A model generated the notes under the pieces. The model ran no database searches and was not told the DNA's origin. It saw nothing but the letters and a program-made list of their open reading frames with translations. Below, in pieces: positions 15,377 through 24,857 of a DNA stretch of 39,179 nucleotides (its first letter is position 1; each line of letters begins with the position of its first letter). The position numbers were made by a program, and so were the translations under genes. Origin of the DNA: an uncultured Eubacteriales bacterium (GTDB lineage Bacteria > Bacillota > Clostridia > Christensenellales > CAG-138). Where the stretch lies: NCBI GenBank assembly GCA_900546845.1, contig UREK01000019.1, positions 1-39,179 of the forward strand, in the 5' to 3' direction.

Positions 15377-17083
15377 ATGCAGATGACAGGAGCAAAAATT
15401 TTGATGGAGTGCCTGCTGGAGCAGGGCGTGGACACGGTCTTCGGCTACCCTGGCGGCACCATCCTGAACGTTTACGACGAGCTCTACCGCTATCGCGGCC
15501 AGATCCGGCATATCCTGACCTCCCATGAACAGGGCGCTTCCCATGCGGCGGACGGCTACGCCCGTTCCACCGGCAAGGTGGGCGTATGCTTCGCCACCTC
15601 CGGCCCGGGCTGCACCAACCTCACGACGGGCATCGCCACAGCGTATATGGATTCCTCCCCCGTGGTGTTCATCACCTGTAACGTGGCGGAAAATCTCGTC
15701 GGCAAGGATTCGTTCCAGGAGGTCGACATCACGGGCATCACCATGCCCATCACCAAGTGCAATTACATGGTACGCGACGCGGCCAAGCTCGCAGACATCG
15801 TGCGCGAGGCGTTCGCCATCGCGCGCGGCGGCAGGCCCGGCCCCGTGCTCATCGACATCGTGAAAAACGCGACCGCACAGGTTACGGAATACACGCCCCT
15901 GCCCCGGGAGGCCCACGCTTCCGAAGGGCGGCTCGGCGCGCTCATCAAGCGGGCCTCGCACGACCTCAAGACCCCGGAGCCGGACCGCAACGATGTGCAC
16001 AAGCTCGTGGAGATGATCCGCGCCTCCCAAAAACCGCTCCTGATCTGCGGGGGCGGCGTAGTGCGCGGCCGGGCGGATCATGAATTTCTGGCCTTGGCGG
16101 AGCGGATCGACGCGCCCGTCGCCGTGACGCTGATGGGCGGCGGCGGCTTCAAGGGCCGCAACCCGCTTACCACAGGCATGATCGGCATGCACGGCTCGCA
16201 GGCCTCCAACATGGCTTGCGACAGCTGCGATCTGCTCATCGCCGTGGGCTGCCGCTTCTCCGACCGCGTGGCGCTCGACCCGGCCAGCTTCGCCAGCCAG
16301 GCGCAGATCGTGCAGATCGACATCGACCGCTCCGAAATCAACAAAAATGTGCAGACCGACCACCACATCATCGGCGACGCGAAGCGCGTGCTGCAAATGC
16401 TGCTGGACGAGCTAGAACAGATGGATCACACACCCTGGAAGGACTATGTGTTCTCCTTTAAGACGGAAACGGAATACGACGAGGGCGGCAGCACCCTCAC
16501 GCCCAAGCAGATCACGGACGCCATCGCCCGGCTCATGCCGATGGACACCATGGTCGCTACGGATGTTGGCCAGCATCAGATGTGGGCCATCCAGCACTTC
16601 CATTTCGATTATCCCGGCCAGCTTTTGACCTCCGGCGGCTTCGGCACGATGGGCTTCGGCCTCGGCGCTGCCATCGGCGCGAAGGTAGGCAACCCGGAAA
16701 AGACCGTCATCCACATCACGGGGGACGGCAGCTTCCGCATGAACTGCAACGAGCTTGCCACCGAGCAGTATTACGACATCCCGGTCATCACCTTCATCTT
16801 CAACAACAACACGCTCGGGATGGTGCGCCAGTGGCAGACGCTCATTTATGACAAGCGGTATTCCGAGACGACGCTCGACCGCGCGCCCGACTTCGTCAAG
16901 CTCGCCGAGGCCTATGGCCTGCGCGGCAGGCGCGTCTGCAACGTTAAGGAACTTGAGGCCGCGATCACGGAGGCCATGGAGTGGAACCACGGCTATATCA
17001 TCGACTGCGCCATCGACCAGGACGAGATGGTGCGCCCGATGGTCAACGGCGGCAGCCGCATCACCCAGTTCATTATCGATTAA
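15377..17083 (+). CDS. ilvB: Acetolactate synthase large (catalytic) subunit
   Basis: 568 residues, full family length. It condenses two pyruvate (valine/leucine route) or pyruvate with 2-oxobutyrate (isoleucine route), using thiamine diphosphate. The catalytic Glu is in SHEQGASHAADG (E51). The diphosphate-binding motif is TGDGSFRMNCNELATEQ..IPVITFIFNNNTLGMVRQWQ. The N-terminal FGYPGG and GPGCTNL motifs are intact. The presence of a regulatory subunit gene directly downstream marks it as the anabolic enzyme. GGAGG lies about 10 bases before the ATG. First gene after the T-box. Confidence 0.96.
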   Translation: MQMTGAKILMECLLEQGVDTVFGYPGGTILNVYDELYRYRGQIRHILTSHEQGASHAADGYARSTGKVGVCFATSGPGCTNLTTGIATAYMDSSPVVFITCNVAENLVGKDSFQEVDITGITMPITKCNYMVRDAAKLADIVREAFAIARGGRPGPVLIDIVKNATAQVTEYTPLPREAHASEGRLGALIKRASHDLKTPEPDRNDVHKLVEMIRASQKPLLICGGGVVRGRADHEFLALAERIDAPVAVTLMGGGGFKGRNPLTTGMIGMHGSQASNMACDSCDLLIAVGCRFSDRVALDPASFASQAQIVQIDIDRSEINKNVQTDHHIIGDAKRVLQMLLDELEQMDHTPWKDYVFSFKTETEYDEGGSTLTPKQITDAIARLMPMDTMVATDVGQHQMWAIQHFHFDYPGQLLTSGGFGTMGFGLGAAIGAKVGNPEKTVIHITGDGSFRMNCNELATEQYYDIPVITFIFNNNTLGMVRQWQTLIYDKRYSETTLDRAPDFVKLAEAYGLRGRRVCNVKELEAAITEAMEWNHGYIIDCAIDQDEMVRPMVNGGSRITQFIID

Positions 17084-17096
17084 AGGAGGGAAGCAC

Positions 17097-17648
17097 ATGG
17101 ATCGCGCAGTAAGACGTTCCCTGTCCGTGCTGGTGGACAACGAAGCCGGCGTGCTTTCGCAGGTTTCGCGCCTGTTTTCCCGCAAGGGCTACAACATTGA
17201 ATCCCTGGCCGTCGGCACGACGGACGACCCGGCCGTTTCCCGCATCACCATCGAGGTGCTTGCGGACGACAAGCAGATCAACCTGCTTTCCAACCAGCTG
17301 CGCAAGCTGCTGCCCGTGCATTCGGTGAAGCTGCTCAATTCGGAAAACGCTATCCGGCGGGAGCTGATCCTCATCAAGGTCAGCGTGCCCACGAGCGAGA
17401 TCGGCAACCGCGTCATCCAGATCGCAAACATTTTCCGCGCGTCGATCATCGACGTTTCCGCGACGACGCTCACCCTCGCCATGATCGGCGAGGAAAGCAA
17501 GGCTACGGCCATCGAAAACCTGGTGAAGGAGTTTGGCATCCTCGAACTGGTGCGAACAGGCATGATCGCGCTGGAACGCGGTACAGATACTATTTATGAG
17601 GACACAAAAGAAAAAGGAGAGTTTAACTATGGCAAAAATGTACTATGA
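17097..17648 (+). CDS. ilvN: Acetolactate synthase small (regulatory) subunit
   Basis: 183 residues. The N-terminal ACT domain is clear (RRSLSVLVDNEAGVLSQVSRLFSRKGYNIESLAVG), followed by the second small-subunit domain (RRELILIKVSV...). It binds IlvB and confers feedback inhibition, usually by valine. AGGAGG lies 8 bases before the ATG, 13 bases after ilvB. It is slightly longer than the usual ~165 residues, because its C terminus (EDTKEKGEFNYGKNVL) overlaps the start of ilvC by 20 bases. The ilvC ribosome binding site is therefore inside this gene. Confidence 0.94.
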   Translation: MDRAVRRSLSVLVDNEAGVLSQVSRLFSRKGYNIESLAVGTTDDPAVSRITIEVLADDKQINLLSNQLRKLLPVHSVKLLNSENAIRRELILIKVSVPTSEIGNRVIQIANIFRASIIDVSATTLTLAMIGEESKATAIENLVKEFGILELVRTGMIALERGTDTIYEDTKEKGEFNYGKNVL

Positions 17649-18648
17649 AAAAGACTGTGACCTCGGCAAGCTTGACGGCAAGAAAATCGCCATCATCGGC
17701 TATGGCTCCCAGGGCCACGCCCATGCGCTCAACCTCCGGGATTCCGGCTGCGACGTGATCGTCGGCCTCCGCAAGGGCGGCAAATCCTGGCCGGTCGCGG
17801 AAAAGGACGGCTTTAAGGTAATGACCGTCGCGGAAGCCACGAAGGCCGCTGACATCATCATGATCCTCATCAACGACGAGGCGCAGGCCGATATGTATAA
17901 GGCCGACATCGCACCCAACCTGTGCGCGGGCAAGGCCATCGCCTTCGCGCACGGCTTCAACATCCGCTATAAGCAGATCGTCCCGCCAGCGGATGTGGAT
18001 GTGTTCATGGCCGCCCCGAAGGGCCCCGGCCACACCGTCCGCTCCCAGTACGTCGCGGGCAAAGGCGTGCCCTGTCTCATCGCCGTGGAGCAAAACGCCA
18101 CCGGCAAGGCATATGACATCGGCTTGGCGTACATCGCGGGCATCGGCGGCGCGCGCGCGGGCATCATGGAGACCACCATGCACGACGAGACCGAAACCGA
18201 CCTCTTCGGCGAGCAGGCCGTGCTCTGCGGCGGCGTGGTCGACCTGATGCGCTGCGGTTTTGAGACCCTCGTGGAAGCCGGCTACGAGCCGGAGAACGCC
18301 TATTTTGAGTGCATCCACGAAATGAAGCTCATCGTTGACCTCATCAACAAGGGCGGTGTCGCGGCGATGAACTATTCCATCTCCGATACCGCGGAGTTCG
18401 GCGAATACGTCTCCGGCCCCCGCGTGCTCCCCTACGAGCAGACCAAGGCAAACATGAAGGCCGTGCTCCAGGACATCCAGGACGGTACCTTTGCGGGCAA
18501 GTGGATCGCGGAAAACAAGAACGGCCGCTGCTTCTTCAACTCCAAGCGCGAGGCGCTTGCCAAACACCCGATGGAGGTCATCGGCAAGCAGCTGCGTGAG
18601 CAGATGCTCTGGAAGAACGACTCCGACCTGGACAACGCTTCCAACTAA
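17629..18648 (+). CDS. ilvC: Ketol-acid reductoisomerase (class I)
   Basis: 339 residues, normal for the short class I form. The N-terminal Rossmann motif IGYGSQGHAHALNLRDSG (from residue 23) and the cofactor-selecting loop GLRKGGKSW are visible; the Ser/Lys in that loop would fit NADPH, though this is only an inference. The C-terminal knotted domain carries the metal ligands in ETDLFGEQAVLCGG and the FECIHEMKLIVDL segment. It isomerises and reduces acetolactate or acetohydroxybutyrate. The start at 17629 follows AAGGAGAG. A terminator-like hairpin separates it from ilvD. Confidence 0.96.
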   Translation: MAKMYYEKDCDLGKLDGKKIAIIGYGSQGHAHALNLRDSGCDVIVGLRKGGKSWPVAEKDGFKVMTVAEATKAADIIMILINDEAQADMYKADIAPNLCAGKAIAFAHGFNIRYKQIVPPADVDVFMAAPKGPGHTVRSQYVAGKGVPCLIAVEQNATGKAYDIGLAYIAGIGGARAGIMETTMHDETETDLFGEQAVLCGGVVDLMRCGFETLVEAGYEPENAYFECIHEMKLIVDLINKGGVAAMNYSISDTAEFGEYVSGPRVLPYEQTKANMKAVLQDIQDGTFAGKWIAENKNGRCFFNSKREALAKHPMEVIGKQLREQMLWKNDSDLDNASN

Positions 18649-18713
18649 AAGAAGGCGCAGCCGGTTTGAACCCCGCCGGGCCGAAAGCGGCGCGGCAGCG
18701 AAACGAGACGCTG

Positions 18714-18742
18714 GGGCGGCCTCTCCGGCCGCCCGCCTTTTT
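18714..18742 (+). terminator. Terminator-like hairpin inside the operon
   Basis: GGGCGGCC-TCTCC-GGCCGCCC followed by GCC and TTTTT, in the 120-base gap between ilvC and ilvD. It has every mark of an intrinsic terminator, yet no promoter is evident after it, so it may act as a partial terminator reducing ilvD-and-beyond expression. Confidence 0.65.
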
Positions 18743-18768
18743 CACACTGAACGATATGAGGGACCAAC

Positions 18769-20430
18769 ATGCTTTCCGATAATGTCAAAACCGGCGTGGA
18801 GCGCGCGCCGAACCGCAGCCTGCTTTACGCGCTCGGCTACACGGAGGAGGAGATCCGCCGCCCGCTCATCGGCGTGGTGACCTCCTTCAACGAGATCGTC
18901 CCCGGCCACATGGACCTCGATAAGATCGCGGAGGCCGTCAAGGCCGGCGTGCGCGCGGCCGGCGGCACGCCCGTGCTCTTCCCCGCCATTGCCGTGTGCG
19001 ACGGCATCGCCATGGGGCATGTAGGCATGAAGTATTCGCTCGTCACGCGCGACCTCATTGCCGATTCCACGGAGGCCATGGCCATCGCCCACCAGTTCGA
19101 CGGGCTCGTCATGATCCCCAACTGCGATAAGAACGTACCCGGCCTCCTCATGGCCGCGGCGCGCATCAACGTCCCGACGATCCTCTGCTCCGGGGGGCCG
19201 ATGCTCGCGGGCCGCTTGAAGGACGGCCGGCGCACCTGCCTGAGCCACATGTTTGAGGCCGTCGGCGCTTACCACGCAGGCATGCTCGACGAAGCGGGCG
19301 TGCGGGATTACGAGGAAAACGCCTGCCCCACCTGCGGCTCCTGCTCCGGCATGTACACCGCCAATTCCATGAACTGCCTTTCCGAGGCCATCGGCATGGC
19401 GCTGCCGGGCAACGGCACCATCCCCGCCGCGTATTCCGCGCGCCTGCGCCTTGCAAAGCATGCGGGCATGAAGATCATGGAGCTTGTGGAAAAAGACATC
19501 CGCCCGCGCGACATCATGACCGAAGCGGCTTTCCACAACGCGGAAACCGTGGACATGGCGCTCGGCTGCTCCACCAACACCATGCTGCACCTGCCCGCCA
19601 TCGCCCACGAAGCGGGCGTGACGATCAGCCTCGATGCGGCGAACGCCATCAGCGCAAAAACGCCGAACCTTTGCCACCTTGCCCCCGCGGGCGATACCTT
19701 CATGGAGGATCTTGACCTTGCGGGCGGCGTCGCGGCCGTGATGAAGGAGCTCTCGAAGAAGGGCCTGTTGGATCTCTCCGTCATGACCGTGACGGGCAAG
19801 CCGCTTGCCGAGACCGTGAACGCGGCCGAAAACCGCAACGAGGAGATCATCCGCCCCGTGGAGCGGCCGTATTCCGAAAACGGCGGCATCGCGGTGCTCA
19901 AGGGGAACCTCGCAAAGGACGGCTGTGTCGTGAAGCAATCCGCCGTCGCCCCCGCGATGATGCGGCATGAAGGCCCCGCCCGCGTGTTCGACTCCGAGGA
20001 GGAAGCCATCGCGGCGATCTATGCGAAAAAGATCCGTCCCGGCGACGTAGTGGTCCTCCGCTACGAAGGCCCGAAAGGCGGCCCCGGCATGCGTGAGATG
20101 CTCAACCCCACCTCCGCCATCTGCGGCATGGGCCTTGGTGAAAGCGTCGCGCTCATCACGGACGGGCGTTTCTCCGGCGCGACGCGCGGCGCATCCATCG
20201 GCCACGTCAGCCCGGAAGCCGCCGCGGGCGGGGTCATCGCCCTCGTGCAGGAGGGCGACCGCATCCGCATCGACATCCCCGCCTGCGAGATCGCGCTGCT
20301 CGTCCCGGACGAGGAGCTTGCCCGCCGCAGGGCGGCGTGGGTCTGCCCGGAGCCGAAGATCAAGACCGGCTACCTCGCGCGCTACGCCAAGCTCGTCAGC
20401 TCCGCCGACAAGGGCGCCATCCTGCAATAA
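18769..20430 (+). CDS. ilvD: Dihydroxy-acid dehydratase
   Basis: 553 residues, full length. It dehydrates dihydroxyisovalerate and dihydroxymethylvalerate to the 2-oxo acids. Iron-sulfur cysteines are in NCDKNVPG (C119) and CPTCGSCSGM (C192 in GSC). The position that carries a third Cys in [2Fe-2S] enzymes reads VPGHMDL here, as in the oxygen-sensitive E. coli [4Fe-4S] type, which would suit an anaerobe (inference). Other family motifs: GCSTNTMLHLPAIAHEAG and DGRFSGATRG. A GAGGGA site precedes the ATG. Confidence 0.96.
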   Translation: MLSDNVKTGVERAPNRSLLYALGYTEEEIRRPLIGVVTSFNEIVPGHMDLDKIAEAVKAGVRAAGGTPVLFPAIAVCDGIAMGHVGMKYSLVTRDLIADSTEAMAIAHQFDGLVMIPNCDKNVPGLLMAAARINVPTILCSGGPMLAGRLKDGRRTCLSHMFEAVGAYHAGMLDEAGVRDYEENACPTCGSCSGMYTANSMNCLSEAIGMALPGNGTIPAAYSARLRLAKHAGMKIMELVEKDIRPRDIMTEAAFHNAETVDMALGCSTNTMLHLPAIAHEAGVTISLDAANAISAKTPNLCHLAPAGDTFMEDLDLAGGVAAVMKELSKKGLLDLSVMTVTGKPLAETVNAAENRNEEIIRPVERPYSENGGIAVLKGNLAKDGCVVKQSAVAPAMMRHEGPARVFDSEEEAIAAIYAKKIRPGDVVVLRYEGPKGGPGMREMLNPTSAICGMGLGESVALITDGRFSGATRGASIGHVSPEAAAGGVIALVQEGDRIRIDIPACEIALLVPDEELARRRAAWVCPEPKIKTGYLARYAKLVSSADKGAILQ

Positions 20431-20444
20431 ACACGAGGTAACGA

Positions 20445-21989
20445 ATGAAGCAAATCAAGATTTTCGATACGACGCTGCGCGACGGTGAGCAATCGCCCGG
20501 GTGCAGCATGAACCTTCAGGAGAAGATCGAGGTCGCCCGCTGCCTGGAGCGGCTCAAGGTGGACGTGATCGAGGCGGGGTTCGCCATCTCCTCCCCAGGG
20601 GATTTTGAATCCGTCGCGGCCATCGCGCGCACGGTCAAGGACTGCACCGTCGCCTCCCTCGCGCGTGCCGCCGCAGGCGACATCGACGCGGCGTGGGACG
20701 CCGTCAAGCACGCGGCCGATCCGCGCATCCACCTCTTCATCGCCACCTCCCCGCTGCACATGGAATACAAGCTGCGCATGAAGCCGGAGGAGGTGCTCGA
20801 AAAGGCGGCGGCCATGGTGGCCTACGCGAAGAAATACTGCGCGAACATCGAGTTCTCCGCGGAGGACGCGACGCGCAGCGACCCCGCCTTTCTTGCGAAG
20901 GTGGTGGAAGCCGCCATCCGCAGCGGCGCCACGACCGTGAACATCCCGGACACCGTGGGTTACACCACGCCCAATGAAATGCGCGCGCTGATCGAATACC
21001 TGCGCGCCAACGTGGAGAACAGCGGCCGTGCGGATTTTTCCGTCCACTGCCACAACGACCTCGGCATGGCGACGGCGAACTCGCTCGCGGGCGTGCTCGG
21101 CGGCGCAACGCAGATCGAATGCACGATCAACGGCCTCGGCGAACGCGCGGGCAACACCTCCCTCGAGGAAGCCGTCATGGCCATGCGCACCCGTGCGGAC
21201 GTATTCGATGCGGCGACGCGCATCGACACGACGCAGCTCTACCGCGCCAGCAAGACGGTCTATGACATCATCGGCCAGAGCGCGCCGCTCAACAAGCCGA
21301 TCGTCGGCCGCAACGCGTTTATGCACGAAGCGGGCATCCATCAGCACGGCGTGCTTGCCAACAAGCAGACCTATGAGATCATGACGCCGGAATCTATCGG
21401 CATCCGGGCGGACAACATCGTGCTCGGCAAGCATTCCGGCAAGCATGCGTTTGAATCGCACCTCAAGGAGCTCGGCTACACCCTCTCCCCGGAGGAGCTC
21501 GTGCGCTGCTTCCAGGAATTCAAGGTGCTCTGCGACAAGAAGAAAGCCGTGAGCGATGCGGACATCGAAGCCCTTGTAACCCACAACACCAAAAAGCGCA
21601 CGGCTGTGGAAGGCGGCTACGAGCTCGACTGGTTCGCCGTACACACGAGCAATTTCACCACGGCGACGAGCACCATGAGCCTCAAACGGGGCGAAGAGCG
21701 TTTTGAAGAAGTCTGCCTGGGCGACGGGCCGATTGACGCATCCTTCAACGCCATCGACAAGATCATCAAGCCCATCCCGCACTCGTTTGAGCTTTATACC
21801 ATCAATTCCATCTCGGAGGGCAAGGACACGCTCGGCAGCGTGACCGTGAAGCTCTCTGCCGGGAACGAAACCTTCACCGGGCGCGGCCTTTCCACGGACA
21901 TCATCGAAGCGAGCATCCGCGCCTATATCGAGGCGGCAAACAAGCTGCAGCAAAGCCCGCCCGCCGCGGGACAAACACAGGAGGCATAA
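20445..21989 (+). CDS. leuA: 2-isopropylmalate synthase
   Basis: 514 residues, the usual length. The catalytic TIM barrel begins IFDTTLRDGEQSPG (metal-binding Asp at 8); the HCHNDLGMATANSLAG motif supplies metal-binding histidines. The C-terminal third (from about 390) is the LeuA allosteric domain, where leucine inhibits the enzyme. It condenses 2-oxoisovalerate with acetyl-CoA, the first committed step to leucine. The start is 14 bases after ilvD with GAGGT upstream. The regulatory domain separates it from a simple homocitrate or citramalate synthase, although citramalate activity cannot be excluded by eye. Confidence 0.94.
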   Translation: MKQIKIFDTTLRDGEQSPGCSMNLQEKIEVARCLERLKVDVIEAGFAISSPGDFESVAAIARTVKDCTVASLARAAAGDIDAAWDAVKHAADPRIHLFIATSPLHMEYKLRMKPEEVLEKAAAMVAYAKKYCANIEFSAEDATRSDPAFLAKVVEAAIRSGATTVNIPDTVGYTTPNEMRALIEYLRANVENSGRADFSVHCHNDLGMATANSLAGVLGGATQIECTINGLGERAGNTSLEEAVMAMRTRADVFDAATRIDTTQLYRASKTVYDIIGQSAPLNKPIVGRNAFMHEAGIHQHGVLANKQTYEIMTPESIGIRADNIVLGKHSGKHAFESHLKELGYTLSPEELVRCFQEFKVLCDKKKAVSDADIEALVTHNTKKRTAVEGGYELDWFAVHTSNFTTATSTMSLKRGEERFEEVCLGDGPIDASFNAIDKIIKPIPHSFELYTINSISEGKDTLGSVTVKLSAGNETFTGRGLSTDIIEASIRAYIEAANKLQQSPPAAGQTQEA

Positions 21990-21992
21990 CCC

Positions 21993-23264
21993 ATGGGCAT
22001 GACCATGACAGAAAAGATCCTCGCCGCGCATGCGGGCCTGCCCGCCGTCAAGCCCGGCGACCTGATCGAAGCGAAGCTGGACCTCGTCCTCGGCAACGAC
22101 ATCACAACGCCCGTCGCCATCACCACGTTTGAGGCGGCCGGCTTTACGAAGGTGTTCGACAAGGACAGGATCGCCATCGTGCTCGACCATTACACGCCCT
22201 GCAAGGACATCAAGTCCGCAGAGCTCTGCGCGCAGGCGCGCGCCTTTGCCAAGAAGCATTCCATCACCCATGTTTATGACGTGGGCGAAGCGGGCATCGA
22301 GCACGCGCTGCTGCCGGAAAAGGGCCTCGTCGCCCCCGGTGAATGCGTAATCGGCGCGGATTCCCACACCTGCACCTACGGCGCCTTGGGCGCGTTTTCC
22401 ACGGGCGTCGGCTCCACGGACATGGCCGCCGGCATGGCCATCGGCGAGAACTGGTTCAAGGTGCCCGCCGCCATACAGGTGAAGCTCATGGGCAAGCTCC
22501 AGCCTTATGTGAGCGGCAAGGATGTGATCCTGCATCTGATCGGCAGGATCGGCGTGGACGGCGCGCTGTACCAATCGCTCGAATTCACGGGCGAGGGCGT
22601 GGCTTCCCTCTCGATGGACGACCGCTTCACCATCGCCAACATGGCCATCGAAGCAGGCGCGAAGAACGGCATCTTCCCCGTGGATGAAAAGACCATCGAA
22701 TACGTGACCGGCCGCGTGGACCGGCCTTACACCGCCTTTGAAGCGGACGCGGACGCGCAATACGCCCGCACCGTCGAGATCGACCTTTCCGCACTCGCGC
22801 CCACCGTCTCCCTCCCGCACCTGCCCTCCAACACGAGAACCATCGCGGAGGTGAAGGGTATGCCCATCCAGCAGGCGGTCATCGGCTCCTGCACCAATGG
22901 CCGCATTTCCGACCTGCGCCAGGCAGCGGAGATCCTGCGCGGCAGGCATGTGGCCCCCGGCGTGCGCTGCATTGTGATCCCTGCCACGCAGGCGGTCTAC
23001 CTCCAATGCATCCGAGAGGGGCTTGCCGAAACCTTCATCGCGGCCGGCTGCGCGCTTTCCACACCCACCTGCGGCCCCTGCCTCGGCGGGCATATGGGCG
23101 TGATGAGCGCGGGGGAGCGGGCCGTTTCCACCACCAACCGCAACTTTGTCGGCCGCATGGGGCATGTGAAGAGCGAGGTCGTCCTCGCCTCCCCCGCCGT
23201 CGCCGCGGCCTCCGCCGTGGCGGGCTGCCTCGCAGACCCTGCGGAAATCATGAAAGGAGCGTGA
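21993..23264 (+). CDS. leuC: 3-isopropylmalate dehydratase large subunit
   Basis: 423 residues, the short (archaeal/clostridial) type of the aconitase family. The three [4Fe-4S] cysteines are C300 in GSCTNGR and C360/C363 in CGPCLGGH. GADSHTCTYGALGAFSTGVGSTD is the conserved substrate-pocket segment. With LeuD it isomerises 2- to 3-isopropylmalate. The ATG at 21993 follows an AGGAGG 9 bases upstream that overlaps the end of leuA; the ATG at 21999 is an alternative. Confidence 0.95.
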   Translation: MGMTMTEKILAAHAGLPAVKPGDLIEAKLDLVLGNDITTPVAITTFEAAGFTKVFDKDRIAIVLDHYTPCKDIKSAELCAQARAFAKKHSITHVYDVGEAGIEHALLPEKGLVAPGECVIGADSHTCTYGALGAFSTGVGSTDMAAGMAIGENWFKVPAAIQVKLMGKLQPYVSGKDVILHLIGRIGVDGALYQSLEFTGEGVASLSMDDRFTIANMAIEAGAKNGIFPVDEKTIEYVTGRVDRPYTAFEADADAQYARTVEIDLSALAPTVSLPHLPSNTRTIAEVKGMPIQQAVIGSCTNGRISDLRQAAEILRGRHVAPGVRCIVIPATQAVYLQCIREGLAETFIAAGCALSTPTCGPCLGGHMGVMSAGERAVSTTNRNFVGRMGHVKSEVVLASPAVAAASAVAGCLADPAEIMKGA

Positions 23265-23270
23265 CACGCC

Positions 23271-23768
23271 ATGGCAAAAGGCATCGTGCATAAGTTCGGG
23301 GACAACATCGACACCGACGTCATCATCCCCGCAAGGTACTTGAACGCCCCCTCCCCGGAGGAGCTTGCGAAACACTGCATGGAGGACATCGACCCCGCGT
23401 TCGCTTCCCGCATCAAGCCCGGCGAGATCATCGTCGGCGGCGCGAACTTTGGCTGCGGCTCCTCCCGCGAGCATGCGCCCATCGCCATCCAGGCAGCGGG
23501 CGTATCCTGCGTGATCGCGGCGAGCTTTGCGCGCATCTTCTACCGCAATGCCATCAACATCGGCTTCCCCATCCTGGAATGCCCGGAGGCCGCCTCGGCC
23601 ATCGCCGGCGGCGACACCGTTTCCGTGGATTTTTCCACCGGCGTGATCGTCGATGAGACCACGGGCGCGCGCTTTCAAGCCGCCGCGTTCCCGCCGTTCA
23701 TCAACCGCATCATCGAAAAGGGCGGCCTGCTCCCTTACCTGAAAGCAAGGCAGGAGGCGCAGGGATGA
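23271..23768 (+). CDS. leuD: 3-isopropylmalate dehydratase small subunit
   Basis: 165 residues, the aconitase swivel domain as a separate chain. Key stretches: KFGDNIDTDVIIPARYLN near the N terminus and GGANFGCGSSREHAPIAI, whose Ser-Arg pair binds the substrate carboxylate. It begins 6 bases after leuC with AAGGAG upstream and overlaps leuB by 4 bases (ATGA), so leuC, leuD and leuB are probably translated together. Confidence 0.95.
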   Translation: MAKGIVHKFGDNIDTDVIIPARYLNAPSPEELAKHCMEDIDPAFASRIKPGEIIVGGANFGCGSSREHAPIAIQAAGVSCVIAASFARIFYRNAINIGFPILECPEAASAIAGGDTVSVDFSTGVIVDETTGARFQAAAFPPFINRIIEKGGLLPYLKARQEAQG

Positions 23769-24838
23769 ACTATAAGATCGCGCTTATCAAGGGCGACGGC
23801 ATCGGCCCGGAGATCGTCGGGAGCGCCGTGCGCGTACTCAAAAAAATTGGCGCAAAGTTTGGCCACAGCTTCGATTTTGCGGATTACCTCATGGGCGGCT
23901 GCGCCATCGACGCCTGCGGCACGCCCTTGCCGGAAGAAACCGTGCAGGGCTGCCTTGCGAGCGACAGCGTGCTCCTCGGTGCGGTCGGCGGCCCCAAGTG
24001 GGACAAGAACCCCGCCGCGCTCCGGCCGGAAAAGGGCCTCCTCGGCCTGCGCGCCGCGCTCGGCCTTTATACGAATCTGCGCCCTGCGAAGCTCTGCCCC
24101 GCGCTTGCCGCGGAGTGCCTGCTCCGGGCGGACATCGTGGCCGAGGGGTTTGACCTCATGATCGTCCGGGAGCTCACCGGCGGCATCTACTTCGGCGAGC
24201 GCGGCCGGCGGGAGGGCAAATTCGGCCCAGAAGCCTACGACACGGAAGCGTACAGCGTGGTGGAGATCGAGCGCATCGCCCGCGTGGCGTTTGAAACGGC
24301 AAAGAAGCGCCGCGGCAGGCTCGTGAGCATCGACAAAGCGAACGTGCTCGAAACCTCCCGCCTCTGGCGCGAAACGATGCACCGCATCGGCGCGGAATAC
24401 CCGGAGGTTGCGCTTTCGGATATGCTGGTGGACAACGCTGCCATGCAGCTCGTGCGCTGCCCCTCGCAGTTTGACGTGATTGTGACCTCCAACCTGTTCG
24501 GCGACATCCTTTCGGACGAAGCCTCGCAGATTACCGGCTCCATCGGCCTTCTGCCCTCCGCTTCCCTTGGGGATGGCACGCGCGGCCTGTATGAGCCCAT
24601 CCACGGCTCCGCGCCGGACATCGCCGGGCAGGACAAGGCAAACCCCATCGCCACCATCCTTTCTGCCGCGATGCTGCTGCGTTACTCCTTCGGCCTTTCG
24701 GCCGAGGCAAATCACATCGAAGCTGCCGTGGACCGCGTCCTCGCGCAAGGCCTGCGCACGGCGGACATCCTCGGCAAAAGCGCCGCCGCGCCGCTTGGCT
24801 GCGCCGCGATGACCGAGGCTATCCTCGCGGCCATCTGA
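23765..24838 (+). CDS. leuB: 3-isopropylmalate dehydrogenase
   Basis: 357 residues, normal length. The N-terminal ALIKGDGIGPEIV, the substrate-binding arginines around LRPEKGLLGLRAAL and VRELTGGIYFG, and the metal-binding FDVIVTSNLFGDILSDEASQ all fit LeuB rather than isocitrate dehydrogenase. The C-terminal HGSAPDIAGQDKANPIAT holds the adenine pocket; the Asp/Ile there suggests NAD. It oxidises and decarboxylates 3-isopropylmalate. Its start overlaps the leuD stop. Confidence 0.95.
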   Translation: MNYKIALIKGDGIGPEIVGSAVRVLKKIGAKFGHSFDFADYLMGGCAIDACGTPLPEETVQGCLASDSVLLGAVGGPKWDKNPAALRPEKGLLGLRAALGLYTNLRPAKLCPALAAECLLRADIVAEGFDLMIVRELTGGIYFGERGRREGKFGPEAYDTEAYSVVEIERIARVAFETAKKRRGRLVSIDKANVLETSRLWRETMHRIGAEYPEVALSDMLVDNAAMQLVRCPSQFDVIVTSNLFGDILSDEASQITGSIGLLPSASLGDGTRGLYEPIHGSAPDIAGQDKANPIATILSAAMLLRYSFGLSAEANHIEAAVDRVLAQGLRTADILGKSAAAPLGCAAMTEAILAAI

Positions 24839-24857
24839 TCCGGAACCGGAGCTTGCT

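Noticed and set aside
20382..23678. 1098-codon open frame on the minus strand opposite ilvD-leuA-leuC-leuD
   Set aside because: It lies antisense to well-recognised enzymes, has low-complexity Arg/Gly/Ala/His composition and no domain. It is a by-product of GC-rich third codon positions.
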